Assembly: GCF_029867415.1 (NCBI RefSeq)
Contig: NC_081181.1
Location: forward strand, 75,922,144-75,986,143
DNA from: Vicia villosa
Taxonomy: Eukaryota; Streptophyta; Magnoliopsida; Fabales; Fabaceae
DNA length: 64,000 nt
Direction of reading: 5' to 3'
Positions within the stretch are counted from its first letter, which is position 1; every line of letters begins with the position of its first letter. A program made the translations under genes and the position numbers. Below are positions 55,563 through 64,000 of the stretch, in pieces. Under the pieces are notes generated by a model, which was not told the origin of the DNA, did not search any database, and worked only from the letters and a program-made list of their open reading frames with translations.

Positions 55563-58120
55563 TGTAACACCCCACTTTCCCATTTTATAAAAATACAGTA
55601 AAATAATAAAAATTTATCAGAGTTCACAAACACAAGTGGAATGTCACATCATTTCAAACCAAACAGAATATGAAGTCTCAATTACTTCATCTATTCATTT
55701 CTCATTAATCAATAAAAACAGCAGAAATATTAATTTATTTAAAAATAATCACGGCACATTTGCCAACTTATTCCAAAACTCCACATAAAATCGTGGTCCT
55801 CAAATATTTGAATAAAAAATAGATACGTAACAAAATTCAATTAAAAATAATCCCCAAAAACATCCCATGTTACGTATCAGAGCGACTCGAACTAACCACA
55901 CGGAAGACTTCCATAAAGCTATCCTGGACTTCCACTACTATTCTTGAGTACCTGCCCATTTCCCATGGTAGGGGAAATATCAGCAGAAAGGGTGAGTACT
56001 CACATACCATTATAAAAGATATAGGAACAAATATAATAACATAATTCACAGGTCGAGGTTCATGTTCACATAACATCACACTGCATATACAAACTTCGTT
56101 TATTCAAACATTCGTCACAGTATAAATTAACGCATCATTCACAATATCATAAACAAGTCATCACAGATTCATTCATTTATGCAACTCCACAATGCACATA
56201 TCACGACACACATGTCCCTTCCAATCACAACTCAACAAACATATAATAATAATAATGATAATGCAATGTGACTCAATGACTTGACACAATGCATGTGGTA
56301 CCAAAACATCGTGGTTCATGACCACAGTTCCCGTCGGAACTCTCGACCCCTTTTTCATGGTCCAGTGTGACCCCTATTTCATGATCACACCCACGACCCC
56401 TGTTTCATGGTCAAGTACGATCCCTATTTCATGACCGCACCAATTCATGGTTCATTCTATCGAACCCGATTCCTAAAGGAATCCGGATAATTCGCATACA
56501 CTCTACTGAGCAACAAATTATCTCCACCACGACTCCACAATTGAGTCCGGACCTACTAGGCATCTACCATAGATTTTCACCTAGCAGTCTCAATTCTATG
56601 TTATGCAATGCACAATTAACACAATATGCATAATCACAAATAACAACATGCATATCACACGATCCTCTTGATCACACGTAAGTCACACACTAACCGTATT
56701 TCACAAAGAATTACCACAACACAATATGCATATTCATAATAGATAATATGCATATCACACGATCCTCCTGATCACACATAAGCCACATACTTACCGTAAT
56801 TCACAAAGAATTACCACAGCACAATATGCACATTCATAATAGATAATATGCATTCAACAACAACATACAACAACTACCAATTCATATGACTATCATACAG
56901 TCACTACATCATACCACAACTTTCCAACACATCACATATACAAGTCAAAACCTGCAGCAATCACAATCCACAGCTACAACACACATTCGCGCAACCAAAC
57001 TCAATATTTCACAGTTCAACACATCGTAACATATACAGAAACACATATAAAGCATCAAATTATTAGAATTCTGGTATCGAAAATAATTTTAACTGAAAGT
57101 AAACGAAACCAGCTTTCCAACGATTCGAACGGCGCGCGAGTCGGACACACGGAACAAAAGTTATGATTTTTCAAAGTATTTCAACAAACCCGACACCGGC
57201 ATTTTACACTGACACCTTAAAAGCACATTAGACCTTATTTAAATTTAATTCTAGGACATGAAACCATTTTTACAAGAAAGTACACTGTATTAGGTTTCTC
57301 CAGGTTCGAACGGTGAGTCAAACGGACACCCGAAACCCAAGTTATGAATTTTTGAAGTTTTATAAAAATCCTGCATTTTTCCTGCGAACAGCTCTCGGGT
57401 TCCCACTCAAATCACCTCAAAATCCCATCTAAACATCACTATAATACAAATTAAATACATAGAAACCTATATCTATCATGTATCAACAATTAGGAACCTT
57501 AAAACATGATTTCTAGCACAAGAGTTTTGAATCCAAATCCAAACCTTAACATTTCAATTCTAGCAATTTCAAGAACAAAATCCCTTTTCAAAATTGTTCG
57601 TAACTTTATTCCGACTCTGACACGCGAACACGCAACAACAACACATTTACATCATACACTTCATAATCATACAATCTCATAACAACAATTGCAATCAATT
57701 ATCATTCCAACAACAATCAACATAACAACATAGAATTCATAAATCAAAAATCAACAATCATCAAAATTATCTCATAACGACAAATCCCCAAAACCCCAAA
57801 TCATATCATTATACCTAAACCCATATCAAGAATAATAGCATGGAAACCCCCCTTACCTCGAAATTGCTCAGAAAATCCTACGGAGATTGATTCTTGAAAT
57901 TGCCCTAGTTCTCCCTTGATCTTCCTCTCTAGCTTGTTCTTCTTCCTCTTCTCACTTCTACGATATTTTTCACTTTTCTACGTAACTCTTCCTTTTCTCA
58001 ACTTCTAATTCTCTTTTATTCCAATACTAACCCTTAGACCTCTAATACTTAATTCCAACCTTACCCTTCCCTAATTAAATAATTATTTAATAAATCACTA
58101 AATATTCATTCTATTATTCT

Positions 58121-58157
<37 letters not shown>

Positions 58158-58384
58158 TCAATAATAAGCTTAATAATAATAATAATAATCATAATAATAA
58201 TGATAGTAATTATAATAATAAAAATAAAACTATTATTACTTATATCACATAATTACTACCTACATTTCCAGTCTACCCGTCCCACTATGGACTCCACACC
58301 TACACGGTCAATCACACACCCTTAACAAGACCAAACAATTAAAATAACACACGACGATTAAATAATTAAAAATGGGGTGTTACA
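55563..58384 (-). repeat. 5' LTR of element C
   Basis: Near-identical to the 3' LTR with a shorter (TAA)n. Predicted internal intron donor at 57,856 (- strand); acceptor candidate GGGCAG/GTACTCAAGA near 55,955. Confidence 0.9.
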
Positions 58385-58738
58385 CAAGTGACTTCTCTAA
58401 ATGATGCTACCCGACCTCTAATACATCTGAAAACATGCCATACATCCAATTTCATCATTGCATAAGGATTAGAGAAGATTCCCAAAAACAAAGGCATGTG
58501 ATTAATTTTTGAATTTATGGCAAATGGTGAATCATCAAGGAATCTTACTCAAAGCCAATTAGAACTCTCCTCTGCATCAGAAATGTTCCCTAAGATCATA
58601 CAAGATCAATGGTTGGGGAAGCAAACTCGAAAATGCATCATTGCATTTGGGATATTTTCAAATTTTCTTCATGGCTAAGAAACCAAACTCACTTCACTAA
58701 GCAAGCTTGCTATGTTCAATTGCTCTGAACCATTTTCC

Positions 58739-58747
58739 TATAAATAG
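58739..58747 (+). promoter_or_regulatory. TATA box in the LTR of element G
   Basis: TATAAATAG in TTTTCCTATAAATAGAGGGC, followed about 30 nt later by an A/C-rich start-like region (AGAAAACACACC). This is the likely LTR promoter. Confidence 0.65.
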
Positions 58748-59690
58748 AGGGCTCTTTCTCATTCAGAAAACACACCAAAGCAACCATATTCCTTGCTTTC
58801 TCTTTCTCTTCTCATGCTTATGGTTTTTCAAAGTTCTTTGGCAAGAAGAATCGTTTTCTTCAAACCAGAGCTTCTCTTTGGAAAGTAAGCATTCTAACAT
58901 CTCAAGGGGGTTCATTTGAGGTGATCCAAGCACCTGGATCACTTCTGTAGGTGGAGGAACACCATTGTTGCTCTCACTTTGGAGCTGTTGCAGTTGGAGG
59001 TCCATAGAGCAATTCAGAAGGTTCCCAACAAAGCCAAGCATCCAGACACGTTCCTTAGGTCATAGTGAAGCTGTTCAGATGGCTGCAGCTCATCTGTAAC
59101 TCAAGATTCATCACCCTCCATGTCCACTTGAAGCTCAAATCGAAGGTGTTGGGTAGAGCATTTCAGAAGGATTGAAGTCACAATAAGCATTCAGTTAGCA
59201 TCACTGAGTCCCAAGGAAGCTTTTGGGATCACTCATACAAGCCCAGGTGCTCTCTATCATCCTCACGACCTCCATTTTCAGAGGTAAGTTTCTCAACTCC
59301 ACCTCTTTAATTCGTGTACCTTTTTGGTTAAAGCTCATACCATTTCATTCAGCATCATCAGAGGATTAAAAACCCTCTATCATCAGTCATTTATATTTCA
59401 GTATGGTCATTTAATTTAAATTTCAAATTTTAGGGTTCTTCACGTATTTTAGATAATTCAGTAGATGTAGTTAATATAAATTCATGTTAGTTACATATTT
59501 GAAATCGTGATAGAATTTAGAGCAAGTTTGATCTTTACATCTTTGCAAATGGTTGAGAATTGAGAGAGTTCAGAATTTCAAAATTTGAGAGCTTGAGGTT
59601 GAAGATGATAATGGTGGTGGCGCGCAAAATTCAAATTCAGGGCTGAAGTTTATTTTATTTTGAATGGTGGTTGTTTCATAAACGACTAAA

Positions 59691-59771
59691 TCGTTATAGC
59701 CCAGTGGTAAGGAGTGTTTGTGTGTTGCGTGTGCCCAAGGTCTGAGGTTCGAATCCCCCTCGCCCCAGACC
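59691..59771 (+). other. tRNA-like module 1 of element G
   Basis: Box A TAGCCCAGTGG (about 59,697) and box B GGTTCGAATCC (about 59,747), ending CTCGCCCCAGACC, with a run of ten T's shortly after (about 59,788), which could stop RNA polymerase III. About 80 nt long. The anticodon arm and acceptor stem are not convincing, so it is a tRNA-derived sequence rather than a tRNA gene. Confidence 0.6.
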
Positions 59772-59855
59772 TTTTGATTTTATTTCTTTTTTTTTTGTTC
59801 TATACACTTGGATAACATATGTATTGCAATGGAGTCACTCCTTTGACACCAAGCG

Positions 59856-59929
59856 CGCGTTGGCCCAGTGGTGTTGTTTTGAGTAGTTGATTGCAAGGGC
59901 GTGGGTTCAAACCATGGTGAGACCAAAAC
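59856..59929 (+). other. tRNA-like module 2 of element G
   Basis: Box A TGGCCCAGTGG and box B GGGTTCAAACC, ending GTGAGACCAAAAC. Paired with module 1 in the same order and distance as in element L. Confidence 0.58.
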
Positions 59930-60469
59930 ATCTTTTTTACCACTATTTTGTTTAATTTTTCTTCACAAATTCAACCAATTAACTCACGTATCAAATTAAA
60001 TCATTTTCACCTCATTTTTCACACACTTGTTATTTAATATATCTATTTTGTGAATAATCAAAAAAATCATAAAAATATTATTTATTTCATATATTTTTAT
60101 TAGGTTTAAAATAGTATGTTTTAAGTGTTTTCTTAAATATTTTGAAAATATATATCTTCATTTTGTTTTAACCTAATTATTTTGTGAACAATTTTATGAT
60201 AAAACCCTAATTATTTAGGTCTTAATTAGGTATAGATTTCATCTTTGCCTTAATTAAGTTGACTTTTGTCAATATTCAAAACTGTTTTCAATCTCTGATT
60301 AAACAGATGATTAAGGTTTTCAAACAACAAAACCTTATATCATTTCAATTTTTCTCAACTATTTTTTTCATAAATAGTAAATCATTTTCATTGGGCCTCT
60401 ATTAGAGTGTAAGACCCAACACCTTCTTTCTTTTCATAGTTTGTTTTCAAAAACTGTTCACTTCTTTTA

Positions 60470-61046
60470 TTTCTCTCCCGGGTGGTAACTCTCTAACATC
60501 TTCTAGAAAGACTTCGGGAAAATCGCATACTACTAGTAATTCACTACTCAATGATTTCCCTTTCACTTCCATAGATGCAATTAAGATAAACACGACAGCC
60601 CCATCCTTCATCGCTTCGTCCACCTGTCTAGTAGTCATCGCCAAGTACTCAACACTGACATCTTCAGGAAAACTAACCGTCTTCGTGAAACAGTTGATAT
60701 GAACCCGATTGAATTGCAACCAATTCATTCCCAGAATAAAACCGAGTTGTTCCAAAAGAAGGCACACTAAGTCCATTCCGAACTCTCTACCAAAAATATC
60801 AATTGGACAGTTCAAACAAGCAAACGAAGTAGTCACTGAACCCGGCGCAGGAGTGTCAATAATCACACTTCCATTTATATCAGATATTTCTAAATTCAAT
60901 CTTTTAGCACAATCCATAGAAATAAAAGAATGTGTTTCTCTAGTATCTATAATTTCAATTAGAGAGGTGCTATGGATAAAACATGTACCGTTAATCAATC
61001 GATCCTCAGGAGTTGTCTCAGAACCAGATAAAGCGAACACTTTACC
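60470..61046 (-). pseudogene. Chromovirus protease, truncated before RT (element F)
   Basis: The frame continues from gag. The protease region includes ETHSFISMDCAKRLNLEISD and FGREFGMDLVCLLLEQLGFI, then LGMNWLQFNRVHINCFTKTV. The motif usually read D-S/T-G-A-T/S-H-S appears here as DTRETHSF, so the Gly is lost. It ends with LLVVCDFPEVF and ELPPGRE, the usual lead-in to RT, then is cut. The enzyme would process Gag-Pol. Confidence 0.75.
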
Positions 61047-62011
61047 ACTAGCTCGATTCTTCTTCGGCTTAGGACACTATGGACTAATATGGCCTTCTTC
61101 ACCGCAGTTATAACAAGTCACAGTCTCTCCTTTGCACTCAATAGCAATGTGGCCTGCCTTACGACACCCATATCACTTCTTCTCTTCACTTTTGCACTCG
61201 TGAACGCGATGTCCAGGTTCTCCACACTTAAAGCACTTAATAGGGGCATCAAAGTCTCCCCCACTACGCTTCCTCAAACCTCCAGCTTTCTGAATACCTC
61301 TACCATATGGCTTACCATGGTCCATAGGCTTCTGCCCTTTCCTGTCAACTAACTCGCGGGAGTGAGATGACTTCAGCTTGATATTATATTCTTCATATAT
61401 TCTACTACAATCTACCAAATTAGTAAACCGACGAATCCTTTGGTACCTGATACCCTGCTCAATTTCGTCACGGAGACCATTCTCAAACTTAACACACTTC
61501 GAAAATTCACTCGCTTCATCATTGTTATAGTGAACATAATACTTAGCCAGCTTAACAAACTTGGAAGCATACTCCGGCACGGTCATGTTACCTTGTGTCA
61601 GCTCCAAGAACTCAATTTCTTTCCTGCCCCAAACATCTTCAGAAAAGTACCTTCGCAAGAATTCTCTCTTGAACACAACTAAGTAATCACTACACCAGCA
61701 ACTTCAAGTTCATCCCTACTAGCTATCCACCAATCACCATCTTCTTCAGACAACATGTGAGTACCATATCTCACCTTCATATTTTCAGCGCAATCAATCA
61801 CTCGGAAAATTCTTTCAATTTCCTTCAGCCACTTCTGAGCGCCTTCGGGGTCGTGAGTGCCTTTGAATAACGGAGGATTTCTCCTCTGAAAACTATTCAG
61901 CTGCCTTTCAGCACCAATTCCAGCTCCATTAGCATTCTCTCCCAATACGCCAGCAATCATGCCTAGAGCCTCTGCAATCGCATCATCGTTCCTTCCACCT
62001 CTTTCGGCCAT
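61047..62011 (-). pseudogene. gag: Chromovirus gag with zinc knuckles (element F)
   Basis: Start ATG at 62,011 with MAERGGRNDDAIAEAL; Gag core FKGTHDPEGAQKWLKEIERI and GDWWIASRDELE; a frameshift at about 61,679; then FKREFLRRYFSEDVWGRKEI and MTVPEYASKFVKLAKYY. Three zinc knuckles follow: CFKCGEPGHRVHEC is intact; the second has its first Cys codon as TGA at 61,173-61,175 (YGCRKAGHIAIEC remains); the third, CYNCGEEGHISP, ends in a TAG before its last Cys. Gag would package RNA. This copy is broken. Confidence 0.82.
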
Positions 62012-62129
62012 TGTTCTGCTAAATATAAAACATTATTCTTTAGAACAAGAAGTATCGATAGTGTCAACCTTACACTAATCGCATACAAGGGATTAACTGA
62101 GACAGACTCTGGTCACAACGACCGACTAT

Positions 62130-62141
62130 GCTTTGATACCA
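62130..62141 (-). promoter_or_regulatory. Primer-binding site of element F
   Basis: - strand TGGTATCAAAGC, Met type with one change (GAGC to AAGC). A different short hairpin (GGTC-GTTGT-GACC) follows on the leader side. Confidence 0.7.
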
Positions 62142-62145
62142 CTAT

Positions 62146-62763
62146 TGTAACACCCTTCTAAAACCCCGCGGAAAATTTAACAAATATCAGAGTAAAACAT
62201 TAAAAGGGCACTACAATTCCAACAAAATAAAACAAATATTCATGTCATGCCATAAAGAGGAACACTAAACCAAAATTATCCAGATAACATGTTAACACAG
62301 CGGATTATTCTTAACATCTGAATATTTAAACATCTAGAGTCGGAGACTCATAATACAACCATAAAATACACAGCCAAAAGTAAAAGTTTATCAAGCAACT
62401 CTAAATAACGTCCCCAGTGTTACACGACCAGAGCATGACACAGACCCAACTGACTCAAACGGATTACTCGATGAGCTAATCCTCACCAAGCACAAAAGCT
62501 ATTCCTCATTCTGAAAAATAACAACAACAAGGGTGAGTCTCATTCACAGTTAACCAATGTTATAAGATATAGATAATAAAATATCAATCACATATTATTC
62601 ACCCAATTACAGTTACGATCAAATTCACAACAACATAATTAGTCACAACAAATACACAATCAACACGTATTATAACATTGGACAATCTTCCCTTCATGAT
62701 ATAAAAACACAAGTAGCCTAATGCAATACAACTATATGCATGTGGTACCAAACATGGGATAAC
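62146..62763 (-). repeat. 5' LTR of element F, truncated
   Basis: TGTAACACCCTTCTAAAACC onward; matches fragment I for about 420 bp. Contains the acceptor context (TTATTTTTCAG/AATGAGGAATAGC, - strand, about 62,514) seen in A and B. Cut by element K. Confidence 0.78.
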
Positions 62764-64000
62764 TGTCATACCCCCAAATTTGCCCGATCAAATCTACGTC
62801 TGCTAATCCATCAAGGTTCAAAATTAAGAGTCATGAGGTTCGACATTTCTATTGTCAAACCTACTCTCTTATAAATCAGGTTGAGTTGGAACAATGGCGT
62901 AAGTAGCAGGTGTTTTGGGATCTAAACGTTGGACCCAAATATTATAAGGTTTATGTCGCCTTATATGTAATTGCTTTTTACTAACATTTTTGTTTTTTCT
63001 GATCATTTTTGTAATTTTATTAACTGTTATTACCTATTGCAATTTTATTTAACTAACTAACTAATATAATCATTTGATAATATTAAGATTATTAGCATAA
63101 TTAGGATTATTACTATTAATTTTAATATTAGTATTATTAGGATATTTATTCTTATTATTCTGTTATTTATATATAGTTTTTATTAAATTAAGTTAGTCGG
63201 GCAATAGGCCCATTAGGTCTAAAAAACCCTAACTCTTACTAATATAAATAAAATGTTTTTGTACACATTAGGGGAGGCCAAAAGTTTCTCCATTTAACAA
63301 CCCTATTTCAAACATACACGGAAAGAGACCACAAATCCTATTTTCTTTTCTTTTAGTCAAAAACCTATCCCATAACTTTCAACCATTCCTACATTGACTC
63401 TCATGTACAGTCATCCTATATAACATTATTCTGGTACATACAATAACAATAACATTTTCTAACAATTTTCACGCCTAATATTGTTCTGGTAAATCAACCC
63501 AATCCTTATCTTTTTCCACCCGGTCAAAGTATAAAGCGTATACCAATCTCCTTCCTTCCACGTTTTATTTCCCAGCAAAAAACAATAACAATTAACAATA
63601 ACTTAAGTTCAATCGCAGTGATTTCATTCACCTACCTTCTTTCAAACATTACCATCAAAATCTTCAAATCACAAAGAAAAAAAACCATTAACCTTAGCAC
63701 GCAAACCATTAATATTAGCATACATAGTAGAATTTAAATCAATATCAATATTTGTACAGGGTTTGTTTTATTGCAGAATTCACAGTGGAAGGAAAGAGTT
63801 GGACAGAAGCCAAAGAAGAACATCTTGGAGGACCAAATCCCGCCACGCCGTCGCATTAGAAGATTCACCGTACCACTGCGATTTAGACAGCCCCTCCATA
63901 GGACAATCACCGGCCGCACGGCCACGAGTGCCGCCGTCGCATCAATACGGCAACCGGCCACCTAGCTCTGACCGAACCCAGCCACCACCTCTCCTCCTCC
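62764..64000 (+). repeat. Element K: start of an Ogre-like LTR
   Basis: TGTCATACCCCCAAATTTGC is the Ogre-type LTR start. It runs off the window. TATA-like AATATAAATAAAA at about 63,238 is followed by an A/C-rich leader. The open frames at 63,734-63,965, on both strands, are GC-richer (CGGCCGCACGGCCACGAG) but have no recognised motif and no start context that decides for either. Confidence 0.65.

Larger units (their letters stand above)
49882..58384 (-). mobile_element. Element C: non-autonomous LTR retrotransposon, complete
   Basis: LTRs of 2827 bp (49,882-52,708) and 2822 bp (55,563-58,384) flank a 2854-bp internal region on the - strand. Target duplication CAAGT (49,877-49,881; 58,385-58,389) falls in element G's LTR. 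Ends TGTAACACCC and GGTGTTACA. The primer site is Met type and the PPT complement ACTCTCCCCCACT is at 52,709. Only a handful of LTR differences were seen, plus microsatellite length changes, so it is recent. No retroviral protein is readable. Confidence 0.92.
48826..60457 (+). mobile_element. Element G: Ogre-like LTR and leader, truncated
   Basis: The LTR starts TGTCATACCCTAATTTTGAC, runs to 49,881 and resumes after element C at 58,385. It includes a TATA box (58,739), a donor-like CAGAG/GTAAGT (about 59,281) and two tRNA-like modules, then 60,000-60,457 matches the leader of element L at 14,250-14,910. The match stops at about 60,457 where element F protease sequence begins, so all of G's coding part is lost. 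The LTR/leader boundary in G is unclear. Confidence 0.65.
60458..62763 (-). mobile_element. Element F: chromovirus-like (Tekay-type) Ty3/gypsy element, 5' half
   Basis: - strand: 5' LTR from 62,146, primer site, gag with zinc knuckles, protease, then the first residues of RT (VRELPPGRE) at about 60,475, where element G's leader begins. The LTR is cut at 62,763 by element K. Probably the same element as LTR fragment I at 43,580, with J, G and C inserted between. Confidence 0.78.

Noticed and set aside
63734..63965. 75- and 64-codon ORFs on both strands, GC-rich
   Set aside because: Antisense overlap in an LTR with no motif; codon bias on both strands follows GC content.
1..64000. CRISPR arrays, rRNA genes, bacterial insertion sequences, endogenous pararetrovirus
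   Set aside because: Tandem repeats lack spacers, no rRNA-like stretches occur, and all reverse transcriptases seen belong to Ty3/gypsy, Ty1/copia or LINE types.

Overview
This is plant nuclear DNA, almost certainly from a legume of the pea/vetch/lentil tribe (Fabeae) or a close relative. Three things point there: very long Ogre-type Ty3/gypsy LTRs that begin TGTTATACCCC or TGTCATACCC, deeply nested LTR retrotransposons, and an intron-containing GASA/snakin-type gene. The species call is inference. No bacterial, organellar, CRISPR or rRNA features were seen. Nearly the whole window is transposable elements; one small host gene looks intact.

Layout. 1-29,543: an Ogre/Tat assemblage on the + strand. 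It runs from the end of one internal region with a 47-bp tandem array, through one long LTR (1391-13,986 with an insertion), to a decayed gag-protease-RT-RNaseH-aRNaseH-integrase region. Element A (5333-13,176, +) is nested in the LTR with target duplication TCTCG. Element B (21,088-28,354, -) is nested between the second RNase H and the integrase with target duplication TCTTC. 29,544-38,613: remnant LTR of element D (-), split by a CACTA transposon (30,780-37,809) that itself carries an internally deleted Athila-like element E (30,823-35,864, -). 38,614-39,717: truncated or solo copia LTR. 39,718-41,095: a ruined LINE reverse transcriptase. 42,203-42,688: the GASA gene. 43,580-62,763: probably one old chromovirus-like element F (-), with its 3' LTR at 43,580 and its gag/protease and 5' LTR at 60,458-62,763. 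It is filled by a SIRE/Maximus-like copia element J (-), an Ogre-like element G (+), and element C (49,882-58,384, -) inside G. 62,764-64,000: start of another Ogre-like LTR (+).

The most unusual material is non-coding. Elements A, B and C (and what is left of D) have 2-2.8 kb LTRs, almost no coding capacity, initiator-Met-type primer sites and shared architecture. That architecture includes a purine-rich leader exon ending in a conserved GTAAGGGGGG donor, a matching acceptor 1.4-1.5 kb later inside the same LTR, a hairpin next to the primer site and a conserved internal block. In A and B there are also four 12-bp palindromes with a fixed 22-50-22 spacing but unrelated sequence. A roughly 70-100 bp module (CATAACT...GGAAAGCT) recurs across A, B, C and the unrelated Athila LTR. 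The Ogre LTR at 1391 carries a compact TATA-ORF-poly(A) unit that could make a 55-residue two-membrane-segment protein.

All coordinates and comparisons were made by eye. Element names A-L are labels used only in this report.
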